Below, piece after piece: positions 35,636 to 43,440 of a DNA stretch of 64,000 bases. The DNA is from Massiliimalia sp964370215. Lineage in GTDB: Bacteria; Bacillota; Clostridia; Oscillospirales; Ruminococcaceae. The stretch covers positions 1 to 64,000 of the forward strand of contig CAYJIM010000004.1 in NCBI GenBank assembly GCA_964370215.1, read 5' to 3'. The translations under genes and the position numbers were made by a program. Each line of letters opens with the position of its first letter. Within the stretch, counting starts at the first letter, position 1. The notes beneath the pieces were generated by a model. It did no database searches and was not told where the DNA came from. It was given only the letters and a program-made list of their open reading frames with translations.

Positions 35636-37723
35636 TTAGTTTACGCTATAAAGTAGGTCTTCGTAGCAAGGGAAATCCCAATGCTTTTTGGAAGTAATGA
35701 GTTCCAACTCATCCGCAAAGTATCGCGCTTCGTTCATCATCATGAAGACTTCATCTCTATAATACTGTGCCAATGCAAGTGGATCTTCCACATCTTTTGC
35801 ACCCATGACAACCGCTTCCAATTCCTGTACCTTTTTGGTCAAGGCATCGGACAGCTGTGTCATTTGTGTCAAAATAGATGTTTCTGCTTCTGCGCTCAAT
35901 TTGTGTGTGACTTTGCTGTCAAGCAAGCCTAACAATTCTTTTTGATAGCTGAAGGAGAATGGAAGGATGGATTTTTTAACAATATCAATCATGGTCAATG
36001 CTTCGATATGAATGGTCTTGCAGTAGTTTTCCAAGAGGATTTCATAACGTGCATGTACTTCTGTTGCAGAGAAGACGTTGTATTTTTCAAACATCGCCAC
36101 ATTTTTATCTGCAATGAAGGCCGGAAGCGCATCTACAGTAGTTTTCAAATTGAGAAGGCCACGTTTTTCTGCTTCTTTGACCCATTCATCGGCATAGTTG
36201 TTGCCGTTGAAAATAATGCGTTTATGTTGTTTTAATGTTTCTTTGATTAAAGCGGAGAGATCCGATTTGAAATCACTACCGGCTTCCAGTTGGGTAGCAA
36301 ACTGATCCAACACTTCAGCAACAATGCTGTTGAGCACAATGTTTGGTCCTGCGATAGAGAAAGTAGAACCGAGCATTCTGAATTCAAATTTGTTGCCGGT
36401 GAAGGCAAAGGGGGAAGTTCTGTTTCTGTCAGTGGTGTCTTTCGGGAAGTGTGGCAATACCGTTGCGCCGATTTCCATTTGTTCCGGTGTACGGTCGCGA
36501 TATGGTGCTTCACTTTCCAACGCTTCCAAAATTTCTGTCAGTTCATCACCCAAGAACATGGAAACAATGGCAGGTGGTGCTTCATTTGCACCCAAACGAT
36601 GGTCGTTGCCTGCATTTGCAACAGAGATGCGGAGCAGATCTTGATAATCGTCTACCGCTTTGATGATTGCTGCTAAGAACAGCAAGAACTGTGCGTTTTC
36701 ATAAGGGGTTTTGCCCGGTTCCAACAAGTTCAAGCCGGTGTCGGTGGAAAGTGACCAGTTGTTGTGTTTCCCGCTACCATTGACTCCTGCAAATGGTTTT
36801 TCATGCAACAGGCAAGCCAGATGATGTTTGGTTGCAATGCTCTTCATCAATTCCATGGTCAACTGATTGTGATCGGTTGCAATGTTGGTGGTCGAGAAAA
36901 TCGGTGCAAGCTCATGCTGTGCAGGAGCTACTTCGTTATGTTTTGTTTTTGCCAAGATCCCCAATTTCCAAAGCTCTTCATCCAATTCTTTCATGAAAGC
37001 GGAAACACGAGGTTTTAGGCTACCAAAGTAATGATCGTCCAATTCCTGACCTTTTGGTGGGCGTGCACCAAACAAGGTTCTGCCACAGTTGATCAAGTCG
37101 GGACGTTTTTTGTAAAGATCCAAGTCGACAAGGAAATATTCCTGTTCAGGACCTACTGTTGTGATGACACGGGTGGCAGTGGTGTTGCCAAACAATCTCA
37201 ACACTCTCAGTGCTTGTTTGTCAATCGCTTCCATCGAACGCAACAGTGGGGTTTTCTTATCGAGCGCTTCGCCACTGTAAGAACAGAAAGCGGTTGGAAT
37301 GCAAAGGGTGCCGTCTTTGATGAAGGCATAGGAAGTGGTATCCCAAACAGTATAACCTCTTGCTTCAAAGGTTGCACGCAAGCCGCCGGAAGGGAAGCTG
37401 GATGCGTCCGGTTCACCACGAACCAATTCTTTACCGGAAAATTCCATGATGATTTCGCCGTCGCCCATCGCAGAGATGAAACTGTCATGTTTTTCAGCGG
37501 TAATACCGGTCATTGGTTGGAACCAGTGGGTGAAGTGGGTTGCCCCATTTTCAACAGCCCAGTCTTTCATCGCACTTGCCACAACGTTTGCAACGTCCAA
37601 AGTAAGATGAACACCTTGATTCATTGTTTTCTTCAGTGCTTTGTAGCAATCCTTTGGCAAACGACTGCGCATCACACTGTCGTTGAACACCATGCTACCG
37701 AACATTGTTGGGATATCTTTCAT
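35636..37723 (-). CDS. glnN: Glutamine synthetase, type III (GlnN)
   Basis: A 695-residue enzyme that ligates ammonium to glutamate with ATP. Length and the order of motifs are those of the dodecameric GSIII family of anaerobes: THWFQPMTGITAEKHDSF near 64, GGLRATFEARGYTVWD near 113, GPEQEYFLVD near 193, KHNEVAPAQHELAP near 264, NGSGKHNNWSLST near 325 and GNDHRLGANEAPPAI near 385. The longer upstream open frame is rejected because AGGAGG lies before the ATG at 37723 and the extra part spans a leader terminator. Promoter 37800-37828 and the terminator 37751-37781 imply control by attenuation. The fused Amt-P-II gene is directly downstream. Confidence 0.95.
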   Translation of the reverse strand: MKDIPTMFGSMVFNDSVMRSRLPKDCYKALKKTMNQGVHLTLDVANVVASAMKDWAVENGATHFTHWFQPMTGITAEKHDSFISAMGDGEIIMEFSGKELVRGEPDASSFPSGGLRATFEARGYTVWDTTSYAFIKDGTLCIPTAFCSYSGEALDKKTPLLRSMEAIDKQALRVLRLFGNTTATRVITTVGPEQEYFLVDLDLYKKRPDLINCGRTLFGARPPKGQELDDHYFGSLKPRVSAFMKELDEELWKLGILAKTKHNEVAPAQHELAPIFSTTNIATDHNQLTMELMKSIATKHHLACLLHEKPFAGVNGSGKHNNWSLSTDTGLNLLEPGKTPYENAQFLLFLAAIIKAVDDYQDLLRISVANAGNDHRLGANEAPPAIVSMFLGDELTEILEALESEAPYRDRTPEQMEIGATVLPHFPKDTTDRNRTSPFAFTGNKFEFRMLGSTFSIAGPNIVLNSIVAEVLDQFATQLEAGSDFKSDLSALIKETLKQHKRIIFNGNNYADEWVKEAEKRGLLNLKTTVDALPAFIADKNVAMFEKYNVFSATEVHARYEILLENYCKTIHIEALTMIDIVKKSILPFSFSYQKELLGLLDSKVTHKLSAEAETSILTQMTQLSDALTKKVQELEAVVMGAKDVEDPLALAQYYRDEVFMMMNEARYFADELELITSKKHWDFPCYEDLLYSVN

Positions 37724-37744
37724 TATTTTTGCCTCCTTAAAAAT

Positions 37745-37793
37745 AAAAAAAGACGCCGTGGGTTCTTTACCCACAGCGCCTTTGCTGTCCATG
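37745..37793 (-). promoter_or_regulatory. glnN leader attenuator with competing antiterminator hairpin
   Basis: On the minus strand a 13-bp terminator stem (37751-37763 with 37769-37781, two G-U pairs) is followed by a run of seven T, all within the roughly 70-base leader. An alternative hairpin ACAGC-AAAGGC-GCTGT (37773-37788) uses part of the same 5' arm and would prevent the terminator. Its six-base loop has A at position 1 and G at position 4, as in ANTAR-protein target RNAs. A second, exact hexaloop hairpin is not seen, so ANTAR control is only a possibility. Confidence 0.68.
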
Positions 37794-37799
37794 TGCAAT

Positions 37800-37828
37800 A
37801 CTATAGCATAGTTTTATTTTTTTGTCAA
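37800..37828 (-). promoter_or_regulatory. Promoter of glnN
   Basis: On the minus strand, TTGACA-N17-TATAGT. The predicted start lies a few bases before the attenuator. Confidence 0.85.
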
Positions 37829-37906
37829 GCGTTTTTTAGAAAAAAATTTATCACCGTAATTATTAGAATTATTTCAAGAATTGTTATGGTAATTTGTGGA
37901 CAAATG

Positions 37907-37915
37907 TGCTATACT
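37907..37915 (+). promoter_or_regulatory. Extended -10 promoter of ymfF
   Basis: TGCTATACT, an extended -10 element. The -35 position (TGGTAA, 37887-37892) is weak. Confidence 0.5.
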
Positions 37916-37962
37916 AATTAAGATTATGGAGTTGTAAATAACTATTTTGTGGAGGATTCAAT

Positions 37963-39237
37963 ATGGGAACTTGTGTACGACAGACCCTGTTAGACGGGAT
38001 CGCTTTCAACCAAATTGCCGATAAACGTTTTAAAAGCAACCGCATGTCAATCTATCTCATTGTGCCACTTCAGGAAAAAACCACTGCTGCCAATGCAATG
38101 GTTGCCAGTTTGTTGCGAAAGGGAAATGAACACTTTCCGGACTTTGTGGCCTTCAATCGCTATCTCAATGAACTGTACGGCGCTTATGTCGATTGTGGTG
38201 TGCAAAAGCGTGGGGATGAGCAGATTGTCTATCTTTCGATGGGTGCCTTGGATGATCGCTATACGTTAGAAGGGGAAGCACTCACCAAAGAGGTTTGTAA
38301 TCTGCTGTGTGACCTGTTGTTTGCTCCTATTTTAAAAGATGGACTATTTCTAGAAGAGGAAATTCGCATCGAAAAGGAAACCCTCATCGATGCCATTCGT
38401 GCGGAAATCAATGACAAGCGCACCTATGCCCTCAACCGCGCCAATCGCTTGCTCTGCAAAGGGGAACCGGCGGGACTTAGTCGTTTGGGGACGGTAGAGG
38501 ATGTACAGAATTTGACGGCCAAAACAGTGACAGACGCCTATCACAACCTGCTTGCAACAGCACATATCGAGCTGTTTTTTACCGGTAGTGGCGATGGGCA
38601 AATTTTTGCCGATTGTTTTAAGCAAAAATTGGATCAAAGCCTGCGCACACAGACAATACCACGCAGTGGTGCCTTCCATCAACGTAGTGATACAGTCTTG
38701 GAAGAAGTGGAGCACATCGAAGTGGAACAGTCCAAAATGGTATTGGGATTCTCAACAGGGGAGATCAACACGCCAGAAGAATTTGCGGCAATGCAGTTGA
38801 TGGTCGCCATCTTAGGTGGGACCCCCATGTCCAAATTGTTTGTCAATGTTCGTGAAAAATTAAGTCTCTGTTACTACTGTGCGGCACGTTTCGACGCCGT
38901 AAAAGGACTGTTGAAAATTGATTCCGGTGTGGAAAATCCAAACATTGAACAGGCAAAAGCGGAGATTTTACGCCAGTTGGAAGAGATGAAACAGGGCAAT
39001 TTTACCCAAAAGGAAATCGACGAAGCACGCATGAGCTTGGAAAATTCCTACCGTACCACCTATGATTCTGTCGGCGGATTGGAAGGGTATTATCTGGGAC
39101 AGGTGTTGCAGGGCACCCTGCTATCACCGGAGGAAAAAGCAAATCTGTTGTCTGCGGTAACTGCTGAGCAATTGGTGCAGGCTGCCAATTTGGTGACATT
39201 GGAATTAACCTATCTGTTGAAAGGGAAGGAGGACTAG
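37963..39237 (+). CDS. ymfF: M16-family peptidase-like protein YmfF (inactive type)
   Basis: A 424-residue protein with the two-lobed M16 (insulinase/mitochondrial processing peptidase) fold. The zinc motif HxxEH is absent; the matching place reads VASLLRKGNEHFPDFVAF (about 44-61). The C-terminal lobe includes ILGGTPMSKLFVNVREKLSLCYY near 285-307, the M16 R/Y motif. It therefore resembles the non-catalytic partner YmfF, which pairs with catalytic YmfH, encoded three bases downstream. In Bacillus both were linked genetically to the 5-aminopentanol modification of elongation factor P. That function is transferred from the family, supported by the YmfI-like gene at 14.5 kb. Confidence 0.82.
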   Translation: MGTCVRQTLLDGIAFNQIADKRFKSNRMSIYLIVPLQEKTTAANAMVASLLRKGNEHFPDFVAFNRYLNELYGAYVDCGVQKRGDEQIVYLSMGALDDRYTLEGEALTKEVCNLLCDLLFAPILKDGLFLEEEIRIEKETLIDAIRAEINDKRTYALNRANRLLCKGEPAGLSRLGTVEDVQNLTAKTVTDAYHNLLATAHIELFFTGSGDGQIFADCFKQKLDQSLRTQTIPRSGAFHQRSDTVLEEVEHIEVEQSKMVLGFSTGEINTPEEFAAMQLMVAILGGTPMSKLFVNVREKLSLCYYCAARFDAVKGLLKIDSGVENPNIEQAKAEILRQLEEMKQGNFTQKEIDEARMSLENSYRTTYDSVGGLEGYYLGQVLQGTLLSPEEKANLLSAVTAEQLVQAANLVTLELTYLLKGKED

Positions 39238-39240
39238 CGC

Positions 39241-40518
39241 ATGGAAAAAACAATCATTCGCAATGAGAAATTGCAAGAGGAGTACTACCGCTATCAACAT
39301 GCCTCCGGTCTTGATATTCTCTTGTACCCGATGGCAGGGTATAGTTCTACCTATGCGTTGTTTGGTGCGAAAATCGGATCCATCGATTGTGCTTTCAAAA
39401 CCGCCGAGGATGCCTCTTTTACTGAAGTACCGGAGGGGATTGCGCATTTCTTAGAGCATAAGCTGTTTGAAAGTGAAGATGGCGACGCCTTTTCACTCTT
39501 TGCCAAAACAGGGGCTTCTGCCAATGCATACACCTCGTTTGATCGCACCTGCTATCTCTTTAGCAGTACGTCAAAATTTGAAGAGTCTCTCAAAAGTCTG
39601 TTGCAGTTTGTACAGGATCCGTATTTTACCGAAGAAACGGTACAAAAGGAACAAGGGATCATCGGGCAGGAAATTCGCATGTATGAGGACGATGCCGGTT
39701 GGCGTGTGTTCTTCAATCTGTTGGGTGCACTTTACCACAATCATCCGGTGCGCATTGACATCGCCGGTACCAGTGAAAGCATTGCCAAAATTGATGCGGC
39801 ACTGTTGCACGAATGCTATCGTACCTTTTACAACCTTAACAATATGACCCTTGCCATTGCCGGCAATTTTGATGTACAATCGGCGCTTACAGTCATTGAA
39901 GAGGGATTGAAGGAAGGGCCGAAAGTCACTGTTATTCCAAAAGAAATTGACGAACCAGAAGAAATTTGTGAGGCGTCGGTTTCGCAAAATCTTGCCGTCT
40001 CCCTCCCACTCTTTCATATCGGTTATAAAGAAGCGCCGGAAAGAGGCCTTTCGTTGTTACAAAAGCAGTTGCAATTTGAGGTGCTGTTGGAAATTATGTG
40101 TGGTGAGAGCAGTGTGCTTTATAAGGAACTGTATGACAAAGGGCTCATCAACCCGTCCTTTAGCGCAGAAACCTTTACTGGTCGCGGCTATTTTGCGGTC
40201 ATCTTTGGGGGGGAATCCAAAGATCCACAAGCGGTGATGACAAGACTGCAAGAGGAAATTGAAACCTTTAGACAAAGCGGTATAGAAGAAGATGCCTTTG
40301 CACGTACGAGAAAAGCACTGTACGGACGTATGGTGCGTGGGTTGAACCAAGTGGAAGGGGTTGCCAATGGCTTGATCGCTTATCACATGGCGGATGTCAA
40401 CCTGTTCGACAGCATTGCATTGATGGAATCGATGACCCGAGAAGATGTCAACCGATTGTTGCAAAACAGCCTTTTGGCGGATCGTGCAGCACTCTCTATC
40501 ATCCATCCCATCGCATAA
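39241..40518 (+). CDS. ymfH: M16-family zinc peptidase YmfH
   Basis: A 425-residue M16 peptidase with the inverted zinc motif H69-F-L-E72-H73 and the downstream glutamate region EQGIIGQEIRMYEDD near 138-152. The C-terminal lobe carries EIMCGESSVLYKELYDKGLI (about 284-303). It is likely a cytoplasmic heterodimer with YmfF, whose gene ends three bases before. The Bacillus homologue is connected with EF-P 5-aminopentanol modification. The peptide substrate is not known. lgt follows after 40 bases with its own ribosome binding site. No motif is missing and the length is typical. Confidence 0.88.
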   Translation: MEKTIIRNEKLQEEYYRYQHASGLDILLYPMAGYSSTYALFGAKIGSIDCAFKTAEDASFTEVPEGIAHFLEHKLFESEDGDAFSLFAKTGASANAYTSFDRTCYLFSSTSKFEESLKSLLQFVQDPYFTEETVQKEQGIIGQEIRMYEDDAGWRVFFNLLGALYHNHPVRIDIAGTSESIAKIDAALLHECYRTFYNLNNMTLAIAGNFDVQSALTVIEEGLKEGPKVTVIPKEIDEPEEICEASVSQNLAVSLPLFHIGYKEAPERGLSLLQKQLQFEVLLEIMCGESSVLYKELYDKGLINPSFSAETFTGRGYFAVIFGGESKDPQAVMTRLQEEIETFRQSGIEEDAFARTRKALYGRMVRGLNQVEGVANGLIAYHMADVNLFDSIALMESMTREDVNRLLQNSLLADRAALSIIHPIA

Positions 40519-40558
40519 ACACAGGGGCAACCCTGTTACATAGGAGGAAGTAACAAAG

Positions 40559-41548
40559 ATGAATACAGTGACGTTTCCAAATTTAGGATTGGAATTTACC
40601 CTCAATAAAGTCGCCTTTAGCATTGGTGGCTTTGATATTGCATGGTATGCCATCATCATTGCAACAGGGTTTTTGTTGGCCGTACTCTACGCCATGATCC
40701 GACTAAAGCAGTTTGGCTTAGACGAAGATCGTGTCATGGATGCCATCATTGCAGGGATGATCGGTGGGATTGTTGGTGCAAGACTTTATTTTGTTCTCTT
40801 TTCATGGGATCTCTATGCAGACGATTGGACGAAAATTTTTGACATCCGCTCGGGTGGTCTTGCCATTTACGGCGGACTGATTGGGGCACTGCTCGTCGGT
40901 GCGCTTGTCTGCAAACTCCGAAAAATCAAAATCCTACCACTGTTTGACGTGGTGGCTATTGGCTTTTTGTTGGGACAGGGGATTGGCCGTTGGGGCAACT
41001 TTGTCAATGTGGAAGCCTATGGGGCGGACACCGATTCGCTGTTTGCCATGATGAGCCCGAGTATCGGCAACAATGCGGTACATCCTTGCTTTTTGTACGA
41101 GTCGGTATGGTGCTTGGTCGGCTTTGCACTGCTGCACTTTTACAGCAAACGCCGCCGCTTTGATGGGGAAATCACCCTTCTTTACTGTGTTTGGTACGGG
41201 TTTGGTCGTGCCATCATCGAAGGGTTGCGCACCGATAGTCTGTGGTGGGGGCCGTTTCGTGTGTCGCAAATGCTCTCGGCAATTCTTTGCATTGGCGCAT
41301 TGATTGTTTGGATTGTCATTCGCTCCAAAATCAAGCGTGAAAACGATGCGGAGTATCTCAAACTCTATGTCGATACAGACGAGTCGAAACAGGCGTTGGA
41401 AGCGGCAAGACTTGCCAAAGCATCCAAAGGAAAAAAACAAGACACGCCGGCAACTGCTGCGGAACAACAATCGACACCTGTCGATGAAGATATAACGGAA
41501 GAAGTAGAAGAAGTAGAAGAAGTAGAAGAAGTAGAAACAAAAGAATAA
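40559..41548 (+). CDS. lgt: Prolipoprotein diacylglyceryl transferase (Lgt) with acidic repeat tail
   Basis: A 329-residue membrane enzyme that transfers diacylglycerol from phosphatidylglycerol to the lipobox cysteine of prolipoproteins. The signature G143-R-W-G-N-F-V-N-x-E152 is exact, and seven hydrophobic helices are visible up to about residue 262. The remaining 65 residues are a charged cytoplasmic tail: lysine/alanine-rich, then ending in EVE repeats encoded by four copies of a nine-base unit (about 41500-41534). The tail is not part of the Lgt core and may vary in length between strains. The gene is downstream of ymfFH and upstream of folD in a continuous series. A local client is GerC at 61.2 kb. 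Confidence 0.94.
   Translation: MNTVTFPNLGLEFTLNKVAFSIGGFDIAWYAIIIATGFLLAVLYAMIRLKQFGLDEDRVMDAIIAGMIGGIVGARLYFVLFSWDLYADDWTKIFDIRSGGLAIYGGLIGALLVGALVCKLRKIKILPLFDVVAIGFLLGQGIGRWGNFVNVEAYGADTDSLFAMMSPSIGNNAVHPCFLYESVWCLVGFALLHFYSKRRRFDGEITLLYCVWYGFGRAIIEGLRTDSLWWGPFRVSQMLSAILCIGALIVWIVIRSKIKRENDAEYLKLYVDTDESKQALEAARLAKASKGKKQDTPATAAEQQSTPVDEDITEEVEEVEEVEEVETKE
41500..41534 (+). repeat. Nine-base tandem repeat in the lgt tail
   Basis: Four near-perfect copies of GAAGAAGTA encode E-E-V units. In-frame slippage would change tail length without a frameshift. Confidence 0.85.
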
Positions 41549-41578
41549 ATGGGGAATCGTTTGGAAGGGGAAACAATC

Positions 41579-42421
41579 ATGGCACAAATTATTGATGGGA
41601 AACAAATTGCAGAGCAGGTCAAACAAGCGGTCAAAGCGGAACTCGCATCCTTACAGTTGGAGGCATGCTTGGCAGTTGTCATCGTCGGCGACGATGCGGC
41701 ATCGCGTGTCTATGTCAACGCAAAGAAAAAAGCATGTGAGCTAGTGGGCATCACTTCGAGAGAATATGCACTGGGTGGCGATACCACCGAAGCGGAATTG
41801 TTGACACTCATCGACGAGCTCAACAACGACGAAAAAGTCAACGGCATTTTGGTACAGCTCCCATTGCCAAAACAAATCAACGAACATCAAGTGTTGGCAG
41901 CCATTTCGCCGAAAAAGGATGTCGATGCCTTCCATGCAAGCAACGTTGGTAAAATCATGATCGGCGATTACGATTTCTTACCATGCACACCGGCAGGTTG
42001 TATGGAACTCATCTACTCCACCGGCATTGCCATCAGCGGAAAACAAGCGGTCGTGGTCGGCAGAAGCAACATCGTCGGCAAACCGATGTCGATGTTATTG
42101 CTGCATGAAAGTGCAACTGTGACCATCTGCCACTCCCGTACCACCAATTTAAAAGAAGTTTGCCGTTCGGCGGATATTTTGGTGGCAGCGGTTGGTATTC
42201 CAAACTTCATCACCGGCGATATGGTCAAACCGGGTGCGGTGGTCATTGACGTTGGCATCAACCGTTTGGAGGATGGCAAACTGTGTGGCGACGTGGAATT
42301 TGCAGGTGCAAGTGAAGTGGCAGGTGCCATCACGCCGGTACCGGGTGGAGTAGGACCGATGACCATTGCGATGCTGATGAAAAACACCTTAACTGCGGCA
42401 AAAATCCAAAATCAAGCGTAA
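41579..42421 (+). CDS. folD: Bifunctional methylenetetrahydrofolate dehydrogenase/cyclohydrolase FolD
   Basis: A 280-residue one-carbon enzyme interconverting 5,10-methylene-, 5,10-methenyl- and 10-formyl-tetrahydrofolate. YVNAKKKACELVGI (about 44-57) has the catalytic tyrosine and lysine, GILVQLPLPKQIN (about 87-99) is the first family signature, and PGGVGPMTIAMLM near the end is the second. NADP binding is indicated by VVGRSNIVGKPMS (about 160-172). The ATG at 41579 is used because GGAAGGGG precedes it; an upstream ATG just after lgt lacks a site. It starts 30 bases after lgt ends, probably in the same transcript. Length typical. Confidence 0.95.
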   Translation: MAQIIDGKQIAEQVKQAVKAELASLQLEACLAVVIVGDDAASRVYVNAKKKACELVGITSREYALGGDTTEAELLTLIDELNNDEKVNGILVQLPLPKQINEHQVLAAISPKKDVDAFHASNVGKIMIGDYDFLPCTPAGCMELIYSTGIAISGKQAVVVGRSNIVGKPMSMLLLHESATVTICHSRTTNLKEVCRSADILVAAVGIPNFITGDMVKPGAVVIDVGINRLEDGKLCGDVEFAGASEVAGAITPVPGGVGPMTIAMLMKNTLTAAKIQNQA

Positions 42422-42455
42422 TCTTTTGATGGATACTAATTTTTGAAAAAATAGC

Positions 42456-42484
42456 TTGCTTTTTCAAAAGAAGTATGATATAAT
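42456..42484 (+). promoter_or_regulatory. Promoter of rpsB-tsf
   Basis: TTGCTT-N17-TATAAT. The -35 lies in the loop of an AT-only inverted repeat (TTTTGAAAAA/TTTTTCAAAA), whose significance is unclear. Confidence 0.82.
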
Positions 42485-42499
42485 TTTATCTGCAATTAC

Positions 42500-42598
42500 G
42501 CACGTCTTGTTCCGTATAAGCGTGGTGCTGAAAGTTCTTTCAGTGGCTGATACATTCAAGGCGGAGGAATTCAACCAAATAAACAGGAGGAACTAACA
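42500..42598 (+). promoter_or_regulatory. Structured rpsB leader RNA
   Basis: The roughly 105-base leader can form a first hairpin (CACG...CGTG with inner CTT/AAG, about 42500-42528) directly followed by a perfect CTGAAAG-TT-CTTTCAG hairpin (42528-42543). Ribosomal protein S2 controls its own operon in several bacteria through leader RNA, so this is a candidate S2-binding site; I cannot match it to a named family. Confidence 0.5.
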
Positions 42599-43339
42599 AT
42601 GGCAGTAGTATCTATGAAACAACTTTTAGAAGCAGGGGTTCACTTTGGACACCAAACAAGAAGATGGAATCCGAAAATGGCGGAATACATCTTCACCGAA
42701 AGAAACGGGATTTACATCATCGACCTGCAAAAAACAGTGAAAAAACTGGAAGAAGCGTACATGTTTATTCGTGACGTAGCAGCAGACGGTGGCGAAATTT
42801 TGTTCGTCGGGACCAAAAAACAAGCGGGCGATTCCATCAAAGAAGAAGCGCTTCGTTGCGGTATGCACTATGTCAACGCACGTTGGTTGGGTGGTATGAT
42901 GACAAACTTCAAAACCATCAAACGCCGTATCAAACGTTTGGAACAATTGCGCACCATGCAAGGTGACGGCACCTTTGATCTGCTTCCGAAAAAAGAAGTC
43001 ATCAAATTGGAATTGGAAATCGAAAAACTCGAAAAATTCATGGGCGGGATCAAAAACATGAACAAATTGCCGGGTGCATTGTTCGTCGTTGACCCAAGAA
43101 AAGAAAAAATCGCAGTTGCAGAAGCAAAAAATCTTGGTATCCCGGTTGTTGCAATCGTTGACACCAACTGTGATCCGGATGACATCGACTACGTGATTCC
43201 TGGTAACGACGATGCTATCCGTGCAGTTAAATTGTTGGCAGGCGCTATGGCGAACGCTGTTTTGGAAGCAAAACAAGGCGAACAACAAGAAGCTGCTGTA
43301 GAAGAAAAAGCAGAAGCTACTGAAGAAGCTGCACAATAA
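42599..43339 (+). CDS. rpsB: 30S ribosomal protein S2
   Basis: A 246-residue small-subunit ribosomal protein. The N-terminus (VVSMKQLLEAGVHFGHQTRRWNPKM) carries the first S2 signature, and PGALFVVDPRKEKIAVAEAKNLGIPVV (about 158-184) the second. The last 25 residues are an alanine/glutamate-rich tail, common in Firmicutes. AGGAGG precedes the ATG. It is followed by tsf after a hairpin, the classical rpsB-tsf arrangement. The long open frame on the opposite strand is a by-product of codon bias. Confidence 0.98.
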   Translation: MAVVSMKQLLEAGVHFGHQTRRWNPKMAEYIFTERNGIYIIDLQKTVKKLEEAYMFIRDVAADGGEILFVGTKKQAGDSIKEEALRCGMHYVNARWLGGMMTNFKTIKRRIKRLEQLRTMQGDGTFDLLPKKEVIKLELEIEKLEKFMGGIKNMNKLPGALFVVDPRKEKIAVAEAKNLGIPVVAIVDTNCDPDDIDYVIPGNDDAIRAVKLLAGAMANAVLEAKQGEQQEAAVEEKAEATEEAAQ

Positions 43340-43350
43340 CAATAGGATCT

Positions 43351-43395
43351 GAAGCGTGCCCGATAAAAGGCTTTTGCACTTTTTCGGGCATGTTT
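43351..43395 (+). promoter_or_regulatory. Hairpin between rpsB and tsf
   Basis: CGTGCCCGA pairs with TCGGGCATG (one G-U pair) around a 20-base loop containing AAAAGG/CTTTT. The T-run after it is poor, so it may be a partial terminator or processing site that lowers tsf relative to rpsB. Confidence 0.6.
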
Positions 43396-43440
43396 TAAAA
43401 CAAAGTACTTTTAGAGTGATATTTTAGGAGGATGAATCTC

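Noticed and set aside
37724..37798. N-terminal extension of glutamine synthetase
   Set aside because: The extra codons span the leader terminator and have no ribosome binding site; type III enzymes start at the later ATG.
41500..41534. CRISPR-like array
   Set aside because: The tandem nine-base units are coding and lack spacers; no repeat-spacer pattern exists anywhere in the window.
42626..43342. 238-codon open frame opposite rpsB, and a 302-codon frame opposite tsf (43471-44379)
   Set aside because: Both are mirror images of highly biased ribosomal-type codons, with phenylalanine/valine-rich nonsense composition and no ribosome binding site.
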